Below, piece after piece: positions 25,641-33,516 of a stretch of 64,000 nucleotides of DNA. The first letter of the stretch is position 1. Every line of letters begins with the position of its first letter. Both the position numbers and the translations under genes were made by a program. The notes beneath the pieces were generated by a model that worked only from the letters and a program-made list of their open reading frames with translations, was not told the origin of the DNA and did no database searches. This DNA is from JBBROS01 sp963792675 (lineage in GTDB: Bacteria; Pseudomonadota; Alphaproteobacteria; Acetobacterales; Acetobacteraceae), in contig CAWBWT010000002.1 of assembly GCA_963792675.1 (NCBI GenBank), positions 3,162,001-3,226,000 on the forward strand, in the 5' to 3' direction.

Positions 25641-28470
25641 CTACTCCGCCGCCTGCGCGGTGGCGGCGATCGGCGTCACCCGGGCCGCGCAGAACTTGAA
25701 CTCCGGGATCATGCCGACCGGGTCCAGCGCCGGGTTGGTAAGCAGGTTGGCGGCGGCCTCGGCGTAGCAGAACGGCAGGAACACCATGTTCTCCGGCACG
25801 TCGCGGTCGCTCCGCACCTTCACCTCGACGGTGCCGCGCCGCGTTTCCAGCCGGATCATGTCGCCGGGCTGCAGCATCAGCCGCCAGAGGTCACGCGGCG
25901 ACATCAGCGCCACCGCTTCCGGCTCGATCGCATCCAGGGTGCCGGAGCGCCGGGTCATGCTGCCCGTGTGCCAGTGCTCCAGCACGCGGCCGGTGGAGAG
26001 GATCATCGGATACTCGGTATCCGGCACCTCGTCGGGCGGCGTCACGTAAGCCGGAACCAGCTTGGCGCGGCCATTCTCGGTCGGGAACCCGTTGTAGAAG
26101 ATGATCTCGTGGCCTGGCTCGTCGGCACCGTCCACCGGGTAGGTGACGGCCCCTTCCCGCTCCAGCCGCGCCCAGGTGATATTGTTGAACGACGGCATCG
26201 TCATCGCGAGCTCGGCGAAGATCTCGCTGGGGCCGGCGTAGTTCCACGGCAGGCCCATGCGCTTGGCGACCTCCTGCAGGATCCACCAATCCTGCCGCGC
26301 CTCGCCCGGCGGGTCGATCACCGGCCGCGCCAACTGCACCCGGCGGTCGGTGTTGGTGAAGGTGCCGCTCTTTTCCGCGAACGCCGAGGCCGGCAGCACG
26401 ACGTCGGCGTGGAACGCCGTCTCGGTCAGGAACAGGTCCTGCACGACAAGGTGGTCGAGCATCGCCAGCGCGCCGCGGGCGTGGCTGAGGTCGGGGTCGG
26501 ACATGGCCGGGTTCTCACCCTCCACGTACATGCCGTGGATCGACCCGGCATGGATCGCCCGCATGATCTCCACCACCGTCAGGCCACGCTGCGGGTCGAG
26601 CTTGGTGCCCCACAGTGTTTCGAACTGCTCGCGGATATCGGCGCGCTCGACCGACTGGTAGTCGGGGTAGACCATCGGGATCAGCCCGGCATCCGACGCG
26701 CCCTGGACGTTGTTCTGGCCGCGCAGCGGGTGCAGCCCGGTGCCCTTGCGGCCGATCTGCCCGGTGGTGAGCGCCAGCGCGATCAGGCAGCGCGAGTTGT
26801 CGGTCCCGTGGATGTGCTGGCTGATGCCCATGCCCCAGAAGATGATCGACGCCTCGGATTTGGCGTAGGCGCGGGCCACCTCGCGGATCGTTTCCGCCTT
26901 TACGCCGCACAACGGCTCCATCTTCTCAGGCGAGAAGTCGCGCACCCGGTCGCGCAGCTCGGCGAAGCCCTCGGTGTAGGCGGCGATATACTGCTGGTCG
27001 GTGAGCCCTTCCTCGATGATCGTGTGCAGCATGGCGTTCAGCAGCGCGACGTCGGAGCCGGGCTTGAACTGCAGGTTGCGCCAGGCATGCCGCGACAGCA
27101 CCTGCGAGCGCGGGTCGATCACCACCAGCTTGGCGCCGCGCTGCTTGACCGCGTTCTTGATGAAAGTGGCGGCAACCGGATGGTTCACGGTCGGGTTGGC
27201 GCCGATCACGATGATCACCTCGGCATCCAGCGCCGCCGAGAACGGAGCGCTGACGGCGCCGGAATTGACACCCTCCATCAGTGCCGCGACTGAGCTCGCA
27301 TGGCACAGCCGCGTGCAGTGGTCGACGTTATTGGAACCGAAGCCGATCCGTACCAGCTTCTGGAACAGGTAGGCTTCCTCGTTGGAGCCTTTGGCCGAGC
27401 CGAACCCGGCCAGCGACTTCGGCCCGGTCGCCGCACGGATCTTGTTGAAGCCGGCGGCCGCGGTGTCCAGCGCCTCCTCCCAGCTCGCCTCGCGGAAGTG
27501 GGTCCACGGATTGGCCGGGTCGACCTGGTCGGCCGCGTCCTTGCCCACATTCGGCAGCCGGATGAGCGGCTTCGTCAGCCGGTGCGGGTGGTGGATGTAG
27601 TCGAAGCCGAACCGGCCCTTGACGCAAAGCCGGTTATGGTTGGCCGGGCCATTGCGACCGTTGGCGTATACGACCTTGTTGTTGGCGACCTCGTAGCTGA
27701 CCTGGCAGCCGACGCCGCAATAAGGGCAGAGGCTGTCCACCTTCTTGTCCGGCCACAGCGTGCGGGTCTCGTTCGCGTCGAGGTAGGCGGCCGGCATCAG
27801 CGCGCCGGTCGGGCAGGCCTGCACGCACTCGCCGCAGGCAACGCAGGTGCTCTCGCCCATGGCGTCGTCGAAGTCGAACACCACCTTCGACCCGGCGTTG
27901 CGCCAGGCCATGCCGATGACGTCGTTGACCTGAACCTCGCGGCAGGCGCGGACGCAGAGGTTGCACTGGATGCAGGCGTCGAGGTTGACGCGCATCGCCG
28001 GGTGGCTCGGGTCGTGGGCCCAGCGCTCGGCGGCGGGGAAGCGGCTCTCGGTCACCTCGGTCTTGTCGGCCCATTGCCAGAAGGCGCTGGTCGGGTCGTG
28101 CGAGGTGGCCTTGGCCGGCTGGTCGGCGACCAGCAGCTCCATGACCATCTTACGGGCCGTGGTGGCCCGCGACGTCTGACTATGGACCGTCATGCCGACG
28201 GCCGGCATGCGCTTGCAGGACGGGGCCAGCACGCGCTCGCCCTCGATCTCCACCATGCAGACGCGGCAATTGCCGTCTGGCCGGTAGCCGGGCTCGGGAC
28301 GGTGGCAGAGATGCGGGATCTCGGTGCCGAGCCGGCGGGCGACGTCCCAGATCGAACTCGCCTTCCCGCGCAAAAACCTGTGCGCCGTCCAGCTCGAAGG
28401 CGAGGCCTTGAGTTTCGGTGGTGGTGCCCTCGAGGTTCTGCGGGCCTTCGGTCGTGGTCGAGCTGCTCAT
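25641..28470 (-). CDS. fdsA: NAD-dependent formate dehydrogenase alpha subunit FdsA, one frameshift near the N-terminus as read
   Basis: The catalytic subunit oxidises formate to CO2 at a bis-molybdopterin Mo (or W) centre. After correction it is ~943 residues: an N-terminal [2Fe-2S] domain (HLCHRPEPGYRPDGNCRVC), a ferredoxin-like pair of [4Fe-4S] motifs (CIQCNLCVRAC, CVACGECVQACP), another [4Fe-4S] CPYCGVGC, then the molybdopterin domains. The Mo-ligand Cys is in RLCHASSV. The ATG at 28470 overlaps the fdsB stop (ATGA) and gives an N-terminus ELDGAQVFAR. Continuation into SSIWDVARRLG needs one G removed from the GGG run at about 28,366. Confidence 0.92.
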
Positions 28471-30188
28471 TCGGCGGCCTCCTGAACCAGCGTTTCGGGG
28501 AAGTAGCGGATGACGCAGGACAGCGGGTTGCTCGCCGCCTGGCCCAATCCGCAGATGGACGCGTCCCGCATCACCGTCGCCAGCTCATCCAGCAGCCCGG
28601 TATCCCAGGCGGAGCCTCGCTCCATCAGCATGCGCGCCTTCTGGGTGCCGTTGCGGCAGGGGGTGCATTGCCCACAGCTCTCGTCCTCGAAGAAGCGCAT
28701 CAGGTTGAGCGCGACCCCGGGGATGTCGTCGGCCTGCGAAAAGATCACCACCGCCGCTGAACCGATGAAGCAGCCGTGCTTCTCCAGCGTGCCGAAATCC
28801 AGCGGGATGTCACCCATCCGGGCGGGCAGGATGCCGCCCGAAGCGCCGCCGGGCAGGTAGGCGTAGAACTGGTGCCCGTCCTGCATGCCGCCGCAATATT
28901 CCTCGATCAGCTCGGTCACGGTGATCCCGGTCGGCGCCAGCTTGACGCCGGGCTGCTTGACCCGGCCGCTGACGGAGAAGCTGCGCAAGCCCACGCGGCC
29001 GTTGCGGCCATGCGACTTCCACCAATCCGGGCCGCGCTCGATCAGGTCGCGGATCCAGTACAGCGTCTCGACATTGTTGATGAGCGTCGGCCGGCCGAAC
29101 AGGCCGACCTGGAACGGGAATGGCGGCTTGTGCCGCGGCAGGCCGCGCTTGCCCTCGAGGCTTTCCAGCATCGAGCTCTCTTCGCCACAGATATAGGCGC
29201 CGGCGCCGCGCCGCATGTGCAGCCGCGGCAGCCCGGGCGGCAGCTTGGCGATCTCACGCGTCAGGATCTCGCGCGCCACCGGATACTCGTCGCGCAGGTA
29301 GATGTAGACGTCGGCCGCCTCGACCACGAGAGCGGCGATCAGCGTGCCCTCGAGGAAGCGGTGCGGGTCGGTGTTGAGATAGTGGCGGTCCTTGAACGTG
29401 CCGGGCTCGCCCTCGTCGGCGTTGACCGCCATCAGCCGCGGCGCCGGTTCGCCGCGCACCGAGCGCCACTTGCGCGCGGTCGGGAACCCAGCCCCGCCGA
29501 GGCCGCGCAACGACGCGTCGTCGAGCGTCGCCAGCAGCTCCTCGATCGGCAGCTCGCCGGAGCGGACCCGGTCGAGCACCTTGTAGCCGCCGGTCGCGAC
29601 GTAGTTGTCGTAGTCGACGTAGTCGTCGGGCACGTGCGGGTGGGTATCGTCGGCGGCGAGGGCCGCCTGCACCTTCGGCACATCGGCCGCATGCAGGAAA
29701 TGGTGGCCGACCTCGACCACCGGCGCCTGATCGCACAAGCCGACGCATGGCGCCCGCACCACCCGCGCTCCGGGGCCGACGGCGCCAGGCCGCTGCAGCT
29801 CGGCCAGCAGCCGCTCGGCGCCGAACATGGCGCAGGTCACGCTGTCGCATACCCGGATCACGGTCGGCGCCAGATCGGGCTCGCCTTCCTTGACGATGTC
29901 GAAATGAGCATAGAACGTCGCCGTCTCGAATACCTCGGCAAAGCTCAGCCGCACTTCGTCGGCCAGTGCGGCGAGGTGTGCGGCCGAGATCTGGTGATAG
30001 CGGTCCTGGATCAGATGCAGGTATTCGATCAGGAACTGGCGATCCCGCGGCCCGTCGCCGAGCAGGGTTGCCACCTCGTGCTTGGCGCTTGGCAAGACCT
30101 GGCGACCTTTGGGCGTCGACTTGGCGCGCCGGCGCCCGGCCCCGGGGTGCTCAAACTTAACGACGTCGCGGCCATGGCCACTCGACAT
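28467..30188 (-). CDS. fdsB: Formate dehydrogenase beta subunit, FdsG-FdsB (NuoE-NuoF-like) fusion
   Basis: The diaphorase half of soluble formate dehydrogenase, passing electrons to NAD+. 573 residues. The N-terminal ~170 are NuoE/FdsG-like with the [2Fe-2S] cysteines CDSVTC and CVGLC. The rest is NuoF/FdsB-like: GLGGAGFPTARKW (NADH/FMN), NADEGEPGTFKDR, GAGAYICGEESSML, and the [4Fe-4S] site ESCGQCTPCRNG. The same fusion and length are known for methylotroph Fdh1 beta subunits. The ATG at 30188 has AAGGG about 9 bases upstream; an in-frame site at 30218 adds ten residues. No separate fdsG, fdsC or fdsD is adjacent. Confidence 0.93.
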   Translation of the reverse strand: MSSGHGRDVVKFEHPGAGRRRAKSTPKGRQVLPSAKHEVATLLGDGPRDRQFLIEYLHLIQDRYHQISAAHLAALADEVRLSFAEVFETATFYAHFDIVKEGEPDLAPTVIRVCDSVTCAMFGAERLLAELQRPGAVGPGARVVRAPCVGLCDQAPVVEVGHHFLHAADVPKVQAALAADDTHPHVPDDYVDYDNYVATGGYKVLDRVRSGELPIEELLATLDDASLRGLGGAGFPTARKWRSVRGEPAPRLMAVNADEGEPGTFKDRHYLNTDPHRFLEGTLIAALVVEAADVYIYLRDEYPVAREILTREIAKLPPGLPRLHMRRGAGAYICGEESSMLESLEGKRGLPRHKPPFPFQVGLFGRPTLINNVETLYWIRDLIERGPDWWKSHGRNGRVGLRSFSVSGRVKQPGVKLAPTGITVTELIEEYCGGMQDGHQFYAYLPGGASGGILPARMGDIPLDFGTLEKHGCFIGSAAVVIFSQADDIPGVALNLMRFFEDESCGQCTPCRNGTQKARMLMERGSAWDTGLLDELATVMRDASICGLGQAASNPLSCVIRYFPETLVQEAAE

Positions 30189-30258
30189 TGCCCATCCCTT
30201 CGAGAAGCGGCCGGGCAACCAGGGCGCGGCTCGTCGCTTTGAGAATAAGGACGGGGTT

Positions 30259-30281
30259 AGTCATTCGCAAGTCCAATGACT
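30259..30281. promoter_or_regulatory. Inverted repeat upstream of fds operon (site 1)
   Basis: AGTCATT (30259-30265) and AATGACT (30275-30281) form a perfect 7-9-7 inverted repeat about 70 bases before the fdsB start. Position and symmetry suggest a dimeric regulator site. Confidence 0.5.
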
Positions 30282-30292
30282 TAACGCAGGTT

Positions 30293-30311
30293 CGATAGAT
30301 TTATTCTATCG
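30293..30311. promoter_or_regulatory. LysR-type operator-like inverted repeat upstream of fds operon (site 2)
   Basis: CGATAGA (30293-30299) and TCTATCG (30305-30311) are perfectly inverted with a TTTAT spacer. The core ATAG-N7-CTAT satisfies the T-N11-A rule of LysR-family boxes. It lies about 105 bases upstream of fdsB. FdsR/CbbR-type LysR activators control formate dehydrogenase in related bacteria, but no LysR gene is visible nearby. Confidence 0.55.
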
Positions 30312-30394
30312 CGCGATGGCCAAAAACCGGGAGAGCGACATTGATGCGCTTCAAATCGCCCGATTTATACGTCTGCTTCAAACCCTCACGAGAA

Positions 30395-30413
30395 CAGCCC
30401 CGGTGCGGGGCTG
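30395..30413 (-). terminator. Possible terminator of dksA
   Basis: CAGCCCCG and CGGGGCTG pair around a three-base GTG loop, 42 bases beyond the dksA stop on the minus strand. Only a short T-rich stretch (TTCTC) follows, so efficiency is uncertain. Confidence 0.4.
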
Positions 30414-30454
30414 CACGGTGGTCTTGCCTTGGCGACCGCGTTGTCCTGTCGTAG

Positions 30455-30871
30455 TCAGTCGTCGCGGTGAACGCGCTCCATGCGCTCGTGGCGCTCTTGC
30501 GCTTCCAGCGACATGGTGGCGATCGGGCGGGCCTCGAGCCGCTTGAGGCTGATCGGCTCGTCGGTTTCCTCGCAGTAGCCGTAGGTGCCGTTGTCGATGC
30601 GGTTCAGCGCCTGGTCGATCTTGGCGATCAGCTTGCGGGCTCGGTCGCGGGTGCGCAGCTCGAGCGCCCGGTCGGTCTCGACGCTGGCACGGTCGGTGAC
30701 ATCCGCCTCGTGGATGCCGCCTTCGGACAAGCTGGCCAGCGTGCCGTCGGCCTCACGCAACAGGTCCGAACGCCAGCGAAGCAGCTTCTGGCGAAAGAAC
30801 TCGACCTGGATCGGGTTCATGAACTCTTCAACGTCGGAGGGCCGGTAGTCGGGCGGCAGCGATATCATCAT
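30455..30871 (-). CDS. dksA: RNA polymerase-binding transcription factor DksA
   Basis: DksA binds the secondary channel of RNA polymerase and, with ppGpp, tunes rRNA and stress promoters. 138 residues: a coiled-coil N-terminal half (EFFRQKLLRWRSDLLREADG) with the acidic tip DVTDRASVETDRALELR, then the zinc-finger region. Only one of the four usual Cys remains (YGYCEETDEPISLKRLEARP), as in other alphaproteobacterial DksA. Two adjacent ATGs (30871, 30868) are possible. It is monocistronic between the fds operator region and fliX. Confidence 0.92.
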   Translation of the reverse strand: MMISLPPDYRPSDVEEFMNPIQVEFFRQKLLRWRSDLLREADGTLASLSEGGIHEADVTDRASVETDRALELRTRDRARKLIAKIDQALNRIDNGTYGYCEETDEPISLKRLEARPIATMSLEAQERHERMERVHRDD

Positions 30872-31008
30872 GCGCGGCGATCCTCAGCTGGTCCTCACAC
30901 CCGCATCAAGCGCGTGTGAATATGCCGGGGCTTATATCGGGGCCGGGCCAAGCCGCCAAGTGCCTGATGATAGCTGTCAACAGTCTGTCAAAATACGTGT
31001 GAGCCCTG

Positions 31009-31410
31009 TCACAAGGGGGTGGCCGCCTTGGCGCGCGCCGCCTCGACCGCCACCCGCACCAGGATCGCCCGCTGCACCGCCGCCAGCCGCGGATCCACCG
31101 CTGCGGGTGCCGAGCGGGCCAGCGCCGCTGCCTGCTCCAGCGCGCCGTTGTCGGCGCCGCCCAGCAGCCCGCGTTGGAGTGCCGCCAGGGCGGACAGCAT
31201 CGCCTGGCCATGCCGCCGGGCTTCCCGGTCAGCGACCGCGTCGGTGTCCTCCTCCTGCAGCGCCAGCAGGGATGGAGTGCCGACCGCGAGCACGCTGCTC
31301 GACGCCTCGCTCCTGGCCTGCTCGGCAACCTGGAAGGCGGCGCCCGGACGCATCCGCGGCGGCGGCACGCGGACGCGCGCGAGCGGCCCGAGGTCTGAGA
31401 TCATTGTCAC
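31009..31410 (-). CDS. fliX: Flagellar assembly regulator FliX
   Basis: FliX couples flagellar basal-body assembly to the sigma-54 activator FlbD in Caulobacter. ~133 residues. The C-terminal half carries the FliX signature: SLLALQEEDTDAVADREARRHGQ split around alternating helices, then AMLSALAALQRGLL and AVQRAILVRVAVEAAR. The start at GTG 31410 is preferred because GGAGGG lies six bases upstream; an ATG at 31404 is the alternative. It is divergent from flgI. No flbD is visible in the window. Confidence 0.8.
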   Translation of the reverse strand: MTMISDLGPLARVRVPPPRMRPGAAFQVAEQARSEASSSVLAVGTPSLLALQEEDTDAVADREARRHGQAMLSALAALQRGLLGGADNGALEQAAALARSAPAAVDPRLAAVQRAILVRVAVEAARAKAATPL

Positions 31411-31435
31411 AACCAACCCTCCTTTCCTGCCGCCC

Positions 31436-31448
31436 GGCACCTTTTGCC
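31436..31448. promoter_or_regulatory. Palindromic GGCA-N5-TGCC, candidate FlbD enhancer site
   Basis: A GGCA/TGCC inverted repeat with five-base spacer lies in the fliX-flgI divergent region, 45 bases upstream of the sigma-54 promoter, the usual position for an activator site. Assignment to FlbD is inferred from the adjacent fliX. Confidence 0.4.
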
Positions 31449-31492
31449 GCCCCAGCACTCCGCAGGCATCCAGCAAATCCGGGCATTCCGGC

Positions 31493-31510
31493 CTGGCACG
31501 CAGCTTGCGG
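31493..31510 (+). promoter_or_regulatory. Sigma-54 promoter of the flgI operon
   Basis: TGGCACG (31494-31500), four bases, then TTGC (31505-31508) matches the -24/-12 consensus almost exactly, with GG and GC ten bases apart. It predicts a start about 15 bases before the flgI ATG. Flagellar ring and hook genes in Caulobacter use the same promoter class. Confidence 0.75.
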
Positions 31511-31533
31511 TAAGTCGTTGCGCTGGAGGCATC

Positions 31534-32667
31534 ATGACCCGCAGATCCTTAACGATTTGGAAAGCCGTTCGACTATTGTTGCTGCTCGGGGCGGTATTGC
31601 CGTCCTGCGCGCACGCGCAGGTCCGCATCAAGGACATCGCCGACGTCGAAGGCGTGCGCGACAACCAGCTCGTCGGCTACGGCCTCGTGGTCGGGCTGAA
31701 CGGCACCGGCGACCGGCTCGACAGCGCCGTGTTCACCCGGCAGTCGCTGATCGGCATGCTCGAGCGGCTCGGCGTCAACACCCGCGACCAGGAAGCCAAG
31801 CTGCAAACCAAGAACGTCGCCGCGGTGATGGTCACCGCCAGCCTGCCCGCCTTTGCCCGCAGCGGCAGCCGCATCGACGTCAACGTCTCGGCCCTCGGCG
31901 ACGCCAAGGACCTCGCGGGCGGCACGCTGCTGGTGACGCCGCTGCTCGGCGCCGATGGTGAAGTCTACGGGGTCGCCCAAGGCACGCTGACCACCGGCGC
32001 CATCTCCGCCAAGGGCCAAGGCGCGTCGGTCACCCGCAACATCCCGACCGCGGCCAAGATCGCCAACGGCGCCACCGTCGAGCGCGAAGTGCCGTTCCAG
32101 TTCGGCGCGACCCGCGGCGGTCCCGCGTCCAACCTGCGGCTCGGCTTGCGCAACCCCGACCTCACCACGGCGCGCCGGATGGCCGACGCGATCAACCGCG
32201 CGGTGGGCGGCGGCGCCCGCGCGACCGATCCGCGTACCGTGACGGTGGCGCTGACCGGACGCGACCCGCTCGACGTGCTCGCCCGCATCGAGGACCTGCG
32301 CATCGAGCCGGACAGCCCGGCGACGGTCGTCATCGACGAAGCCAGCGGCACGGTCGTGATCGGCGCAAACGTCCGCATCAGCACCGTGGCGATCGCGCAA
32401 GGCAACCTGACGATCCGCGTCACCGAGACCCCAGAAGTCAGCCAGCCCGGCCCGCTATCCGGCGGCCAGACCGCGGTCACGCCGCGGACCAACATCCAGG
32501 TCGACACCCAGTCCGACCGCAAGCTCGGCGTGCTGCAGGGCGGGGTCACGTTGCGCGACCTGGTCGGCAGCCTCAACGCGCTCGGGGTCGGGCCGCGCGA
32601 CATGATCAGCATCCTGCAATCGATCAAGGCCGCCGGCGCGCTGCAAGCCGATTTGGTGGTGCGGTGA
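31534..32667 (+). CDS. flgI: Flagellar P-ring protein FlgI
   Basis: FlgI forms the periplasmic P ring around the flagellar rod. 377 residues: a signal peptide (WKAVRLLLLLGAVLPSCAHA, cleaved before QVRIKD) then the conserved N-terminal RIKDIADVEGVRDNQLVGYG and GLVVGLNGTGD, and the C-terminal LGVLQGGVTLRDLVGSLNALGVGPRDMISI. The ATG at 31534 has GGAGG eight bases upstream. The stop overlaps the flgJ GTG (GTGA). Expression is predicted from the sigma-54 promoter just upstream. Confidence 0.96.
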   Translation: MTRRSLTIWKAVRLLLLLGAVLPSCAHAQVRIKDIADVEGVRDNQLVGYGLVVGLNGTGDRLDSAVFTRQSLIGMLERLGVNTRDQEAKLQTKNVAAVMVTASLPAFARSGSRIDVNVSALGDAKDLAGGTLLVTPLLGADGEVYGVAQGTLTTGAISAKGQGASVTRNIPTAAKIANGATVEREVPFQFGATRGGPASNLRLGLRNPDLTTARRMADAINRAVGGGARATDPRTVTVALTGRDPLDVLARIEDLRIEPDSPATVVIDEASGTVVIGANVRISTVAIAQGNLTIRVTETPEVSQPGPLSGGQTAVTPRTNIQVDTQSDRKLGVLQGGVTLRDLVGSLNALGVGPRDMISILQSIKAAGALQADLVVR

Positions 32668-32732
32668 ACGCGCCCGGGCTTATGTCTGCGGTGAACGCGC
32701 CCGGATTGATGTCCGCGGTGAACGCGACCCGG
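32664..32732 (+). repeat. 27-base direct repeat, about 2.5 copies, over the flgJ start
   Basis: Units begin at 32664, 32691 and 32718, each with GTGAACGCG; the first two differ at a few third positions and the third is partial. It encodes the repeated peptide VNAPGLMSA and duplicates the start codon and its context. Confidence 0.85.
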
Positions 32733-33038
32733 CCGCAACCGGCCGCCGCGCGGATCCAGCCGCCGGGCGCCGCTTCGGGATCGGTCAACCCGGCGCAGCG
32801 TGCAAAGATCTCCGCCACCGCGCAGCAGTTCGAGGCGATGGCGCTGACCGAGCTGCTGACGCCCATCTTCAACACCGTCGACACCGCCCACGGCCTGTTC
32901 GGCGGCGGCGAAGCGGAGGCCGCCTGGAAGCCGATGATGGTGAACGAACTCGCCAAGTCCATGGCCGCGCATGGCGGCCTCGGCCTGGCCCGGCCGGTGA
33001 TGGAACAGATGATCCGCTTGCAGGAGAATGCACGATGA
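32664..33038 (+). CDS. flgJ: Rod-binding protein, FlgJ N-terminal domain type
   Basis: A 124-residue protein matching only the rod-capping domain of FlgJ (QQFEAMALTELLTPIFNTVDT, FGGGEAEAAWKPMMVNELAKSMAAHGGLGLA); it lacks the muramidase half, as usual in alphaproteobacteria. The first ~20 residues are a repeat (NAPGLMSAV twice) encoded by a 27-base direct repeat that begins at the flgI stop. GTG or ATG codons at 32664, 32682, 32691 and 32709 could all start translation. The stop overlaps the next gene (ATGA). Confidence 0.88.
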   Translation: MNAPGLMSAVNAPGLMSAVNATRPQPAAARIQPPGAASGSVNPAQRAKISATAQQFEAMALTELLTPIFNTVDTAHGLFGGGEAEAAWKPMMVNELAKSMAAHGGLGLARPVMEQMIRLQENAR

Positions 33039-33391
33039 CGCTCGATGACGCCGCTCGCAGCCTGATGGTGCTACTGCGGCAGGAGAACGACCTGCTCGCC
33101 GCCGGTGACGCGGCCGGGGCCGCCCTGCTGCTGCCGGAAAAACAGGCCGCGGTGGCGGCGCTGCAAGGCGCGCTGCCCGGCGCCATCGCCGATGCACGGA
33201 TCGCGGCCGAGCTGCGCGAAGTCACGACGCGCAATCGGGCGCTGCTGACCGGCGCGATGCAGGTCCAGGGCCGCATCCTCGAGATGGTCGCGCGTGCCGC
33301 ACGGGCCGCCGCACCCGGTGCCGTCACCTACGCGCCGAGCGGCGTCGCCGCCCAGCCCCGCCGCGCCATGACCCTCACCTTGCGCGCCTGA
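33035..33391 (+). CDS. FlgN-like flagellar protein
   Basis: 118 residues, helical, resembling the FlgN export chaperones for hook-associated proteins: RSLMVLLRQENDLLAAGDAAGAALLLPEK, then a heptad-like region ending ILEMVARAARAA. It sits third in flgI-flgJ with an ATGA overlap, where alphaproteobacteria often carry this gene. The assignment rests on length, helix pattern and position, not on a diagnostic motif. Its last codons start a 26-base tandem repeat. Confidence 0.65.
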   Translation: MTLDDAARSLMVLLRQENDLLAAGDAAGAALLLPEKQAAVAALQGALPGAIADARIAAELREVTTRNRALLTGAMQVQGRILEMVARAARAAAPGAVTYAPSGVAAQPRRAMTLTLRA

Positions 33392-33450
33392 CACAAGCGA
33401 CGACCCTGCGCGCCTGACACAGGCAACGGCCTTGCGCGCCTGACACGGGC
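33381..33450 (+). repeat. 26-base tandem repeat, three units, spanning the flgN-like stop
   Basis: TGCGCGCCTGACAC recurs at 33381, 33407 and 33433. Each unit repeats the stop codon of the preceding gene with its context, so the repeat arose by duplication of that 3' end. Confidence 0.8.
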
Positions 33451-33457
33451 GCTTGAG

Positions 33458-33471
33458 GCCCTGCGCAGGGC
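33458..33471. terminator. Perfect 14-base palindrome after flgN-like gene
   Basis: GCCCTGCGCAGGGC is self-complementary and follows the tandem repeat. It may act as a hairpin at the end of the flagellar transcript, but no T-tract follows. Confidence 0.35.
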
Positions 33472-33516
33472 GCCGACCCGGGTGTTCCGCAACCCGGCGG
33501 CGTGGTACCTGGGTCC

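Noticed and set aside
30316..30546. 76-codon frame upstream of fds, possible LysR remnant
   Set aside because: No resemblance to a LysR helix-turn-helix, and it runs over the dksA terminator and 3' end.
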